NCBI GenBank assembly: GCA_027041035.1
Contig: JALULB010000006.1
Location: 1-5,966, forward strand
Reading direction: 5' to 3'
Origin: Sedimenticola sp.
Lineage (GTDB): Bacteria > Pseudomonadota > Gammaproteobacteria > Chromatiales > Chromatiaceae
Length of the DNA: 5,966 nt
Shown here piece by piece: positions 1 to 5,966 of the stretch. A model generated the notes under the pieces. The model made no database searches, was not told the DNA's origin, and was given only the letters and a program-made list of their open reading frames with translations. Both the position numbers and the translations under genes were made by a program. Every line of letters starts with the position of its first letter. The first letter of the stretch is position 1.

Positions 1-369
1 GATGCCGCTGATACCGGTCTGCGCCAAGCCGACGAAAACGATGTTGACGGTGATGATGAAGGCGAAGAAGCCGACGATGATCACCGGCGCCCAGTGCCAG
101 CCACGCTTGCCAGCCGCGCCGCCGAGACCCAGGCCGGTGATGCCGAGGATATACGCGGTGATCAGATACAGCGCCAGATGGATCGCGAACACATCGGCGC
201 CGGGCCAGGTCAGGATCGCCCACGGGACATAGGCGAGCAGTACCGCGAAAGCCAGGATCACCGCGATCTGTTTCGCTCCCAGCCGGGTGAGGCGTCGCAG
301 CAAGGCATAGATCAACACCTCGGCGAGGATGCCGATGGCGAGGCTTTCCAGCATCCCGAGGGTATTCAT
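1..369 (-). CDS. Multi-pass membrane protein after ccoG, possibly FixH/CcoH-like (partial, cut by window edge)
   Basis: The first 123 residues of a membrane protein are visible; the C-terminus lies outside the window. The ATG at 369-367 is preceded by GGGGAG (383-378) with 8-nt spacing, and only 4 nt separate it from the ccoG stop, so it is translated as part of the same operon. Four hydrophobic stretches are seen: about residues 7-24, 34-55, 60-84 and 92-116. The last one (GFFAFIITVNIVFVGLAQ, followed by TGISG) resembles the single transmembrane helix of FixH/CcoH, an assembly factor of cbb3 oxidase that normally sits directly behind ccoG. FixH usually has one N-terminal helix, so the roughly 85 residues with three extra helices would be an unusual extension. 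The alternative is an unrelated four-helix protein of about 130 residues with true fixH further on. The coding call is firm; the FixH assignment is about even odds. Confidence 0.7.
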   Translation of the reverse strand, partial: MNTLGMLESLAIGILAEVLIYALLRRLTRLGAKQIAVILAFAVLLAYVPWAILTWPGADVFAIHLALYLITAYILGITGLGLGGAAGKRGWHWAPVIIVGFFAFIITVNIVFVGLAQTGISGI

Positions 370-373
370 CGCC

Positions 374-1801
374 TCAACTCCCCGGCAGGTAGAACACCGC
401 GGGGTGCTCGACGATCGGCACGTCCTTCGCCGTCGCGCCTTCCGGCAGCGCGCGAATCGTGATCGGGTAGGCATTGCCGCGGTGTTTCGACGCCGGCGCC
501 TTGATACGCACCATGATCCGCTGGTGCTGCTCGGGCTTCAGATGCACATGGCTGAAACGCCCCATGTCCAGCTCGGCGCTGGCCAGTCCGCTGACCTCGA
601 AATGAAGATCCAGCGGTCGGTTCATCTTGTTGTTGATCTTCAGTTCGTAGCTGTTCTGGATGCGTCCGTCCGAAAGCTGCACATAGAGTGGCTGGCGCAC
701 TTGCGACACCGCGATATCATAGGGCGCCTGATTGGAGACGCTCCATACCAGCAGGCCGACGGCCACCAGCAGCACGGCAAGATAGCCGAGCACCTTGGGA
801 CGCATCAGGCGCGGCTTCTTGCCGCCCTGCCGCGACACCTCGGAGGTATAGGCGACCAGGCCGCGCTCCCAGCCGAGCGAATCCATGATGGCGTCGCAGG
901 CATCGATACACAGTGCGCAGGAGATGCACTGCACCTGTAGCCCGTTACGGATATCGATACCGGTCGGGCATACCTGCACGCAGTAGCCGCAGTCGATGCA
1001 ATCGCCGACGCCGGCCGCGGCGCGCTGTTCCCGGGTCTTCAGCTCGCGCCCCATGCGGCTGCGCCCCTTTTCGCCCTCGCCACGCGATTCGTCATACGAA
1101 ACGATCAGGGTTTCGCGATCGAACATCACCGCCTGGAAACGCGAGTACGGACACATGTAGGTGCAAACCTGCTCGCGCGCGACACCCGCCATGACGTAGG
1201 TCGTCGCGGTCAGAAACAATGCCGTGGCGTAGGCGGCGAACGGCGCCTGACCAGTGAAGAATTCGCGAATCAGCTGTGGCGCGTCACCCCAGTAGAGGAC
1301 GAAGGTCAGTCCGGTGGCAAAGGAGATCAGCAGCCACGCCAGATGCGTGGCGCTCAGCTTCAGGATCTTTTCGCCACTCCACGGCGCCTTCGACAGACGG
1401 ATACGCGCCGGGCGCTCGCCCTGGATCAGGCGCTCGACCTGGACGAAGACATCCGTCCACAGGGTCTGAAAACAGAAGTAGCCGCAGAACACGCGCCCGG
1501 CGATGCCGGTGACGAAGAACAGCAACAGGGCCGCGATCATCAACAGCCCGGCCAGCCAGAAGATGTCCTGCGGATGCACGATCAGATCGAAGAGATAGAA
1601 GCGCCGCCCTTCCAGATCGAACAGCACCGCCTGATCCGGACCGTTCAAGCGATCCCAACGCAGCCAGGGCAGCAGAAAATAGACGCCATAGGCGACGATC
1701 AGTATCGACCACTTGATGTTACGGAAGCGACCCTTGACCGAGCGCGGGAAAATCGATTTCCGCGCTTCATAGAGTGACTGTATTTCCTGGTCGGACGCCA
1801 T
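374..1801 (-). CDS. ccoG: CcoG (FixG/RdxA-type) membrane Fe-S protein, cbb3 oxidase copper assembly
   Basis: A 475-residue CcoG of normal family length. Members are membrane-bound Fe-S proteins reported to reduce Cu(II) to Cu(I) for the CuB site of cbb3 oxidase. Hydrophobic segments lie near residues 31-48, 80-99, 152-172, 187-206 and 338-356. Cysteine pairs C106/C110 (CGYFC) and C213/C217 (CTYMCP) flank the membrane region. A cytoplasmic 2x[4Fe-4S] ferredoxin domain follows: C268-C271-C274-C278P and C292-C295-C298-C302, the latter in the family-typical CIDACD context. After the last helix comes an Ig-like FixG C-terminal domain (about 360-475). I chose the ATG at 1801 because AGAGG (1812-1808) lies 6 nt upstream. 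An in-frame TTG at 1828 would add nine residues without a better site. The gene is separated from ccoP by 429 bp containing a long palindrome, so it may be read through from ccoN or have its own promoter. Confidence 0.97.
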   Translation of the reverse strand: MASDQEIQSLYEARKSIFPRSVKGRFRNIKWSILIVAYGVYFLLPWLRWDRLNGPDQAVLFDLEGRRFYLFDLIVHPQDIFWLAGLLMIAALLLFFVTGIAGRVFCGYFCFQTLWTDVFVQVERLIQGERPARIRLSKAPWSGEKILKLSATHLAWLLISFATGLTFVLYWGDAPQLIREFFTGQAPFAAYATALFLTATTYVMAGVAREQVCTYMCPYSRFQAVMFDRETLIVSYDESRGEGEKGRSRMGRELKTREQRAAAGVGDCIDCGYCVQVCPTGIDIRNGLQVQCISCALCIDACDAIMDSLGWERGLVAYTSEVSRQGGKKPRLMRPKVLGYLAVLLVAVGLLVWSVSNQAPYDIAVSQVRQPLYVQLSDGRIQNSYELKINNKMNRPLDLHFEVSGLASAELDMGRFSHVHLKPEQHQRIMVRIKAPASKHRGNAYPITIRALPEGATAKDVPIVEHPAVFYLPGS

Positions 1802-1841
1802 GCTCAGCCTCTGCCTGCTCAGGCACAATGAATCTTGATCT

Positions 1842-2004
1842 AGGAGGCTGTCGGGTCTAGGGTAATCTACTGCGGCAGCAGGGAATCGGTCTATTTTTCC
1901 GATCTTTTTCGTAAAATAGTCACCACTATTCTCCTCAAAAGATCGAAAAACTAGCCTCGATTCCCCACTGCCTCGCTACGATTCCCTAAACCCGACAGCC
2001 TCCT
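1842..2004. mobile_element. 163-bp palindromic MITE-like element between ccoP and ccoG
   Basis: The outer 15 bp (1842-1856, AGGAGGCTGTCGGGT) are repeated perfectly in inverted orientation at 1990-2004. The similarity continues inward as an imperfect match, about 80% by eye over arms of roughly 80 nt, down to a perfect 6-bp pair AATAGT/ACTATT (1915-1920, 1925-1930) around a CACC loop. The whole segment is therefore one long hairpin. It is AT-richer in its centre than the surrounding genes and encodes no protein. Long terminal inverted repeats with no transposase fit a miniature inverted-repeat transposable element, derived from an insertion sequence whose family I cannot name from sequence alone. 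I see no clear target-site duplication at the ends. The alternative is a chromosomally maintained mRNA-processing hairpin. The palindrome is certain; the mobile origin is inference. Confidence 0.6.
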
Positions 2005-2230
2005 GGAGGAATCCGTGAACTGCCCGGTCAAGCAAGCAGTCGGGACATCGGAGAAGCCACCGCGGCGGGTGGCGGTCCGGAGCTTCGACCTCGCCCCGTG
2101 GCTCGGAGTTCAGTCCGACACGGCGATGGAGCGAAGCGGGTTCGGGTGTTTGTCGCGCCGCCCCGATGGGGCGAATCGCGGACGCCAGCGCGCTACGCCA
2201 TGACGCCGGTGCCAGACCGGACCCGATGGC
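2005..2230. other. Intergenic stretch downstream of ccoP, no convincing gene
   Basis: This is GC-rich DNA between the ccoP stop and the palindrome. It contains two short hairpins: CGCCCC-GAT-GGGGCG at 2159-2173 and GCCACC-N6-GGTGGC at 2056-2073. Neither is followed by a T-run on the minus strand, so neither looks like an intrinsic terminator of ccoP. A plus-strand open frame of 62 codons (2015-2203) starts with GTG, has GGAGG at 2005-2009 with 5-nt spacing, and ends in TGA. Its product is arginine-rich, has no motif or hydrophobic segment I recognise, and runs against the operon, so I do not call it a gene. A minus-strand frame crossing 2193 is an out-of-frame reading of ccoP. Confidence 0.5.
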
Positions 2231-3148
2231 CTACTTGCCGCCGCCGAGTTCGTGGACGTAGACGGCCAGCAGCTTGATCTGCTCCGGCGTCAGGCGGTCC
2301 CGCCAGGCCGGCATGCGGCGTTGCACGCCATTGCGGATCACCTGCTCGACCGCCTCCAGCTTGCCCTTCGGGTCGCTCGCGTCGGGCACGTCGGCGATGC
2401 TCCAGATCGCATCGGTCAGGTTCGCCGAGCCGACCGACTTCATGCCTTTCGCCTGGTGGGTATGGCAATAGTGGCAGCCACCCTTCTGGCCGTTGAAGAT
2501 CTTGTCGCCGGCCGCGACCTGTTCTTTGTCGACGGCCTGCCCGGACAGGCTCAACACGTAATTCGCGACCTGCTCCAATTCTTCGTCGTTCAGGGTCTCG
2601 CGGAACGCCGGCATGAAGCCGCGGTGGCCATCGCTGATGGTGGCATGGATATCCTCGACCGTGCCGCCCCACAACCAGCTGTCGTCGACCAGGTTCGGGA
2701 ACTTGCCGATCACGCCGTTGCCGCCGCTACCGTGGCAGGCCGCGCAGTTGTCGCCAAACAGACCTTTTCCGATCGAGCGGGTAAAAGCCATCATGTCCGG
2801 ATCGGACAGAATCGCCGCGTAGCTGGCGTTGACGACCTTGTCCAGATAGGCCTTCTGCTTCAGCGACTCCTCGCCGGTCTGCATGTCCTCGATGTATTTC
2901 GCGCGCGTGTTCCAATGCTGCGTGACCGTCTTGCCGTTCGACTCGTAGCTGACCGTCAGCACGCCCTTGGTGTAGTCATGCCCCACCGGCCACACCGGAT
3001 AGAGTATCCAGTAGATCAGTGCAAAGGCGACACTCGCGTAGAACGCCCAGATCCACCAGCGCGGCAACGGGTTGTTGAATTCCTGCAGATCGCCATCCCA
3101 CGCGTGGCCGGTTGTCTGCACGGCATTGTCAGTTTGCTTGTCTGTCAT
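2231..3148 (-). CDS. ccoP: CcoP, di-heme cytochrome c subunit of cbb3 oxidase
   Basis: A 305-residue membrane-anchored di-heme cytochrome c, normal for the family. It accepts electrons from soluble cytochrome c and passes them via CcoO to CcoN. The N-terminus carries the CcoP signature WDGDLQEFNNPLPRWW (about 17-32), followed by one membrane helix (31-50) and a periplasmic part with two cytochrome c domains. Heme 1 binds at C135-A-A-C138-H139, with M179 (GFMPAF) the likely sixth ligand. Heme 2 binds at C225-H-Y-C228-H229, with M279 (RRMPAW) as ligand. The ATG at 3148 is preferred: AAGGA (3161-3157) is 8 nt upstream and the protein then begins as CcoP proteins do. Extending to 3241 would add 31 residues that merely re-read ccoQ in another frame. 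The start lies 20 nt inside ccoQ, suggesting translational coupling. Stop is TAG. Confidence 0.98.
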   Translation of the reverse strand: MTDKQTDNAVQTTGHAWDGDLQEFNNPLPRWWIWAFYASVAFALIYWILYPVWPVGHDYTKGVLTVSYESNGKTVTQHWNTRAKYIEDMQTGEESLKQKAYLDKVVNASYAAILSDPDMMAFTRSIGKGLFGDNCAACHGSGGNGVIGKFPNLVDDSWLWGGTVEDIHATISDGHRGFMPAFRETLNDEELEQVANYVLSLSGQAVDKEQVAAGDKIFNGQKGGCHYCHTHQAKGMKSVGSANLTDAIWSIADVPDASDPKGKLEAVEQVIRNGVQRRMPAWRDRLTPEQIKLLAVYVHELGGGK

Positions 3149-3335
3149 TGTCTGTTTCCTTCTCGTCTCGCTCGTCATCGGCGAACGGGATGTACTTGTA
3201 AGACTCCAGGCGCTGTTTGCGGCTCTTCCCGGTGAACACATACACCAGGATGCCGACGAAGATCATGAAGAAGAGCACCAGCGCCAGCGGCTTGCTGTGT
3301 TCCGGCTGTCCCAGCCAGGCGAGGATCTCACTCAT
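3129..3335 (-). CDS. ccoQ: CcoQ, small accessory subunit of cbb3 oxidase
   Basis: A 68-residue single-helix protein in the usual position between ccoO and ccoP. One hydrophobic segment spans about residues 16-35, followed by a basic stretch (GKSRKQR) and the typical short cytoplasmic tail with the FADDE motif near residue 51. CcoQ is associated with stability of the cbb3 complex and is not catalytic. Its C-terminal tail (about 51-68) is strongly charged, rich in D, E and R, and longer than in the shortest homologues. That tail covers the ccoP ribosome binding site and start, giving a 20-nt overlap. The Shine-Dalgarno signal is weak (GGCGGAT about 8 nt before the ATG). The 36-nt spacer after ccoO contains a 12-bp GC palindrome (3346-3357), which could pair in the mRNA just before the start. 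Confidence 0.93.
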   Translation of the reverse strand: MSEILAWLGQPEHSKPLALVLFFMIFVGILVYVFTGKSRKQRLESYKYIPFADDERDEKETDNDRQAN

Positions 3336-3371
3336 CGCTGTATCCGCCGGCGCCGGCCACCGCGACCAGGC

Positions 3372-4112
3372 TCAACGGAACTCCGCGAAATAGCCTTCAT
3401 CGTACTGGCTGAAGTCGACCATGGTGCCGAGCACTTGCAGGTAGGCGACCAGGGCGTCCATCTCGGTCAGCCGCGAGCGGTCACCGTCGAAGTTCTCCGC
3501 CCGGGCCTGCGCGAGCAGGTTCTCGTCGGCCAGGTTGATGTTGAACAGGTCGGCCTTCGCCTTGCCGAACTTCTCCACGTTGGCCTGATACTCCGCAGAG
3601 GTTTCCGAATACGGTACGCCGACCTTCTTCAAGGCACGCATGCGGTCCGCCATATCGGAGTAGTTCAGCGTGTTCTCCAGCAACCACGGGTAGTTCGGCA
3701 TGATCGACTCAGGCACCACCGAACGCGGCGCCTTCAAGTGCTGGACATGCCAGGCATTCGAGTATTTCTTTCCGACCCGAGCCAGATCCGGCCCGGTACG
3801 TTTCGAACCCCATTGAAACGGATGGTCGTACTGCGATTCCGCCGCCAGCGAGTAATGGCCGAAGCGCAGTTTCTCGTCGCGGAACGGGCGGATCATCTGC
3901 GAATGGCACAGATAGCAGCCTTCACGCGTGTAGATGTCGCGCCCGGCCTGCTCCAGCGGGGTATACGGACGCACGCCGTCGACCTTCTCGATGGTGCCCG
4001 GAATGTAGAAAAGCGGGACGATCTCAACCAGGCCGCCGATACTGATCGCGACCAGTGTCAGCACGATCAGCAGGCCCGCGTTGATTTCGATACTTTCGTG
4101 AGAGAATTTCAT
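3372..4112 (-). CDS. ccoO: CcoO, mono-heme cytochrome c subunit of cbb3 oxidase
   Basis: A 246-residue membrane-anchored mono-heme cytochrome c that relays electrons from CcoP to heme b of CcoN. One N-terminal helix (about residues 12-37, ending [11 protein letters not shown]) anchors it. The heme site is C66-Y-L-C69-H70, followed by the CcoO-typical [10 protein letters not shown] and the conserved block around [20 protein letters not shown] (95-114). M138 (ESIMPNYPW) is the likely axial ligand. The C-terminal region after residue 160 contains an additional segment rich in charged residues before the closing cytochrome helix ([13 protein letters not shown]), so the protein is at the long end of the family. 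Start: ATG with GAGG (4123-4120) 7 nt upstream. Only 15 nt separate it from the ccoN stop. Confidence 0.98.
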   Translation of the reverse strand: MKFSHESIEINAGLLIVLTLVAISIGGLVEIVPLFYIPGTIEKVDGVRPYTPLEQAGRDIYTREGCYLCHSQMIRPFRDEKLRFGHYSLAAESQYDHPFQWGSKRTGPDLARVGKKYSNAWHVQHLKAPRSVVPESIMPNYPWLLENTLNYSDMADRMRALKKVGVPYSETSAEYQANVEKFGKAKADLFNINLADENLLAQARAENFDGDRSRLTEMDALVAYLQVLGTMVDFSQYDEGYFAEFR

Positions 4113-4127
4113 TTCGGTGCCTCGGTA

Positions 4128-5588
4128 TCAAGCGTTTGCGCGGGCCAGCTTGGCCGCGATCTTGGCGTCAATAGCCGCCTGTTCCTGATGCGCGGTGCGA
4201 ATCGTCATGGCGATATTGAACACCATCACGAGTATGCCGCTGACGAAGAACACCCCGCCGAGCGCGCGCGCGGCCAATGGCCAATGCATGAAGGTTACCG
4301 TTTCGATGAAGGTATAGGCCAGGTTGCCGAAATCATCGAAGGCGCGCAGCATCAACCCCTGGCCGATGCCCGACACCCACATCGAGGTGATGTACAGCAC
4401 GATGCCGATGGTCGCCAGCCAGAAGTGTACGTACACCAGGCGCTGACTCCACAGGCGGGTGTCGTACAGGCGCGGGATCATGTGATACATCGAGCCGAAC
4501 GACACCATCGCCACCCATCCCAACGCGCCGGAATGCACGTGACCGACCGTCCAGTCGGTGTAGTGCGACAAGGCGTTGACGCTCTTCAGCGACATCAGCG
4601 GACCCTCGAAGGTGGACATGCCGTAGAACGACAGCGACGCGATCAGGAACAGCATGATCGGATCGGAACGCAGCTTGTCCCAGGCGCCGGACAGCGTCAT
4701 GATGCCGTTGATCATGCCGCCCCAGGACGGCATCAACAGCATGATCGAGAAGGTCGCGGCCAGCGACGAGGTCCAATCCGGCAGCGCGGTCCAGTGCAGA
4801 TGATGCGCGCCGACCCACATGTACATGAAGCTCAGCGCCCAGAAATGCACGATCGACAGGCGATACGAATAGATCGGTCGCCCAGCCTGTTTCGGCACGA
4901 AGTAGTACATCATGCCGAGGAAGGCCGCCGTGAGGAAGAAGCCCACCGCGTTGTGCCCGTACCACCACTGGGTCATCGCGTCCTGCACGCCGGAGAACAG
5001 ACTGTAGGACTTCATGCTGAACAGACCCACCGGCACCGCCAGGTTGTTGAAGATATGCAGCAGCGCGGTGGCCAGGATGAAGGCCATGTAGAACCAGTTC
5101 GCGACATAGATGTGCGGCTGAGAGCGGCGCCGCAGTGTCTGCACGAAGATAAACGCGTAAGCCACCCAGACGACCGTGATCAACAGATCCACCGGCCATT
5201 CGAACTCGGCGTACTCGCGTGCCTGGGTGATGCCGTTCATATAGCCGACGACGCCGATCAACAGCGCGAGCTGCCAGCCCCAGAAGGTGAATTTCGGCAG
5301 CAGGTCGCCGTACAGACGGGCCTGACAGGTACGCTGCACGACGTAATAAGAGGTCGCGAACAGTGCGTTACCGCCAAAGCCGAAGATCACCGAGGTGGTG
5401 TGGACCGGGCGGAAACGCCCGAAGGTGATCTGGGGAATGTCGAAATTCAGTATCGGAAATGCGAGTTCCGATGCGATCCAGGTGCCGACACTCATGCCGA
5501 ACACCCCCCAAACCAGCGCCATGATGGCGAATTTCTTGACTATGTCGTAGTTGTATTGCTCGGCGGCAATACTCGAACCATGAGCCAT
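4128..5588 (-). CDS. ccoN: CcoN, catalytic subunit I of cbb3-type cytochrome c oxidase
   Basis: A 486-residue polytopic heme-copper oxidase subunit I of the C (cbb3) family, which reduces O2 to water and pumps protons. Visible key residues are H63 (RPVHT) and H352 for low-spin heme b, H350 ([10 protein letters not shown]) for high-spin heme b3, and H212 (WYGHNAVG), H262 and H263 (GAHHLHW) for CuB. Y256 (SFMYMW) is in the position of the cross-linked tyrosine of C-family enzymes. E328 (STFEGP) matches the conserved glutamate of this family. About twelve hydrophobic segments fit the family fold, and the protein looks intact. The ATG at 5588 is chosen because AGGGGA (5600-5595) lies 6 nt upstream and the N-terminus then starts MAHGSS. 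The ATG at 5594 directly abuts that ribosome site and is too close. Extension to 5753 would translate the palindromic leader. Confidence 0.98.
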   Translation of the reverse strand: MAHGSSIAAEQYNYDIVKKFAIMALVWGVFGMSVGTWIASELAFPILNFDIPQITFGRFRPVHTTSVIFGFGGNALFATSYYVVQRTCQARLYGDLLPKFTFWGWQLALLIGVVGYMNGITQAREYAEFEWPVDLLITVVWVAYAFIFVQTLRRRSQPHIYVANWFYMAFILATALLHIFNNLAVPVGLFSMKSYSLFSGVQDAMTQWWYGHNAVGFFLTAAFLGMMYYFVPKQAGRPIYSYRLSIVHFWALSFMYMWVGAHHLHWTALPDWTSSLAATFSIMLLMPSWGGMINGIMTLSGAWDKLRSDPIMLFLIASLSFYGMSTFEGPLMSLKSVNALSHYTDWTVGHVHSGALGWVAMVSFGSMYHMIPRLYDTRLWSQRLVYVHFWLATIGIVLYITSMWVSGIGQGLMLRAFDDFGNLAYTFIETVTFMHWPLAARALGGVFFVSGILVMVFNIAMTIRTAHQEQAAIDAKIAAKLARANA

Positions 5589-5631
5589 GGACATTCCCCT
5601 GCTGTAGACAGAAACCATGATAAAGAAAAGT

Positions 5632-5796
5632 GAAATAGAGCCTCTACCACCCAAACGTCGAATGCTGGCGCGCGGGCCATTTTGTCCGAAGCCATGCGCG
5701 AGGAGGCCGTGGGGCCATCCCCCACAACGATGAACGACGCGGCATCGGGCCAAGGGTGCGTGCGTTCCGACGCTTGGGTGGTAGAGACTATACTTC
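5632..5796. repeat. Long inverted repeat (large leader hairpin) upstream of ccoN
   Basis: Positions 5642-5660 (CTCTACCACCCAAACGTCG) and 5768-5786 are inverted copies of 19 nt differing at one base. In the minus-strand transcript that difference is a G-U wobble, so the stem stays continuous. Weaker pairing extends outward to 5632 and 5796 (7 of the outer 10 positions match). A nested GTGGGG/CCCCAC hairpin (5709-5725) sits near the centre. With the proposed start near 5810, the hairpin would form about 14 nt from the mRNA 5' end and leave about 43 nt, including the ribosome site, free before ccoN. A GAAAA pentamer sits symmetrically 2 nt outside each arm (5625-5629, 5799-5803), which might be a target duplication but is low-complexity. 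No protein is encoded. The inverted repeat is plain in the sequence; whether it is a regulatory or stabilising leader structure or a mobile-element remnant is open. Confidence 0.75.
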
Positions 5797-5815
5797 TGGA
5801 AAATTCAGGCGGGGA

Positions 5816-5844
5816 ATTATATACGATGCGTGTCTAATAGTTAA
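5816..5844 (-). promoter_or_regulatory. Putative sigma-70-type promoter of the cco operon
   Basis: Reading the minus strand, TTAACT (5844-5839, 4 of 6 matches to the consensus -35) and a perfect TATAAT (5821-5816) are separated by the ideal 17 bp. Transcription would start near 5810, giving an approximately 220-nt untranslated leader that carries the long hairpin. The surrounding DNA is markedly AT-richer than the genes, as expected for a promoter. A second, poorer -10 candidate (TATAGT, 5792-5787) has no acceptable -35. No sequenced transcript is available, so the start site is inferred. Confidence 0.55.
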
Positions 5845-5899
5845 CCGTATTACCATATCCTAATATTTGATACGGTCATTAGCACACTCCGAATACGGA
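5844..5899. promoter_or_regulatory. Cluster of ATACGG/CCGTAT motifs upstream of the promoter, possible operator
   Basis: ACCGTAT (5844-5850) and ATACGGT (5870-5876) form a perfect 7-bp inverted pair around a 19-nt spacer. A third copy, ATACGGA, lies at 5893-5899 in the same orientation as the second. Centre-to-centre distances are about 25 and 23 bp, close to two helical turns. The first copy abuts and overlaps by one base the proposed -35 box. TCCTAA also recurs three times nearby (5858, 5912, 5919). This arrangement fits an activator or response-regulator binding region, but I recognise no known consensus and short repeats can occur by chance in AT-rich DNA. Confidence 0.3.
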
Positions 5900-5905
5900 T
5901 AGTTT

Positions 5906-5936
5906 CCGCCATCCTAAATCCTAAGAGATATGGCGG
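5906..5936. other. Small inverted repeat at far upstream end
   Basis: CCGCCAT (5906-5912) and ATGGCGG (5930-5936) form a perfect 7-bp stem with a 17-nt AT-rich loop. No T-run follows on either strand within a few bases, so it is not a clear intrinsic terminator. It might be a protein-binding dyad of the cco control region or the end of a neighbouring transcription unit outside the window. The remaining bases up to 5966 show no gene. Confidence 0.3.
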
Positions 5937-5966
5937 CGGGAGTCGTTATCTTCTTAACCCGGAAGT

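Noticed and set aside
2159..2173. CGCCCC/GGGGCG hairpin as a ccoP terminator.
   Set aside because: Stem of only 6 bp with no U-tract following on the transcribed strand.
2015..2203. 62-codon plus-strand frame with GTG start and a well-spaced GGAGG.
   Set aside because: The ribosome-like site is created at the edge of the palindrome. The product is arginine-rich with no recognisable feature and runs against the operon. It is worth only a conservation check.
3072..5633. Very long open reading frame on the plus strand (853 codons) opposite ccoN, ccoO, ccoQ and part of ccoP.
   Set aside because: Antisense shadow of GC-rich genes. The product is low-complexity, rich in H, R and Q, without domains, while the minus strand encodes clear oxidase subunits with all ligands.
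5589..5753. N-terminal extension of ccoN to 5753.
   Set aside because: The extra 55 residues are leader and palindrome sequence without similarity to CcoN, and the good ribosome site is directly upstream of 5588.
5730..5837. Short plus-strand frame of 35 codons opposite the ccoN leader.
   Set aside because: No ribosome site nearby, it covers one arm of the inverted repeat and the promoter, and its product has no recognisable feature.
5867..5879. Possible Fnr/Anr box TTGAT-ACG-GTCAT in the ccoN upstream region.
   Set aside because: The half-sites are separated by 3 nt instead of the required 4 and the second half has a mismatch, so it does not fit the consensus, although such a site would be expected for a cbb3 operon.

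Overview
This window is a cbb3-type cytochrome c oxidase (cco/fix) operon on the minus strand of a GC-rich proteobacterium. Protein style and gene order suggest a gammaproteobacterium, perhaps Chromatiales-like, but that is an impression and not a database result. Transcription runs from high to low coordinates.

Layout in reading direction. Positions 5966-5589 are the non-coding upstream region and mRNA leader. They hold a good sigma-70-type promoter (TTAACT, 17 bp, TATAAT at 5844-5816), three copies of a 6-bp ATACGG/CCGTAT motif near and upstream of it, and a long inverted repeat (5632-5796) that would fold into a large hairpin near the 5' end of the transcript. Next come ccoN (5588-4128), ccoO (4112-3372), ccoQ (3335-3129) and ccoP (3148-2231), tightly packed, with ccoQ and ccoP overlapping by 20 nt. 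A 429-bp gap follows, containing a 163-bp palindromic, AT-richer, MITE-like element (1842-2004) and about 226 bp with no convincing gene. Then come ccoG (1801-374) and, 4 nt further on, a multi-pass membrane protein with a FixH-like last helix (369-1) that runs off the window edge.

How the genes work together. CcoN is the heme b / heme b3-CuB catalytic subunit. CcoO (mono-heme) and CcoP (di-heme) pass electrons from soluble cytochrome c, and CcoQ is the small accessory subunit. CcoG, a membrane Fe-S protein, and the following FixH-position gene belong to the assembly and copper-delivery set usually found behind ccoNOQP. The enzyme is a high-affinity proton-pumping terminal oxidase used at low oxygen. 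All catalytic residues that can be checked are present, so the oxidase looks intact.

The coding content is a well-known system. The less ordinary signals are non-coding: two long, sequence-unrelated palindromes that bracket the structural cassette ccoNOQP, one in the leader and one between ccoP and ccoG, plus the ATACGG/CCGTAT motif cluster at the promoter.
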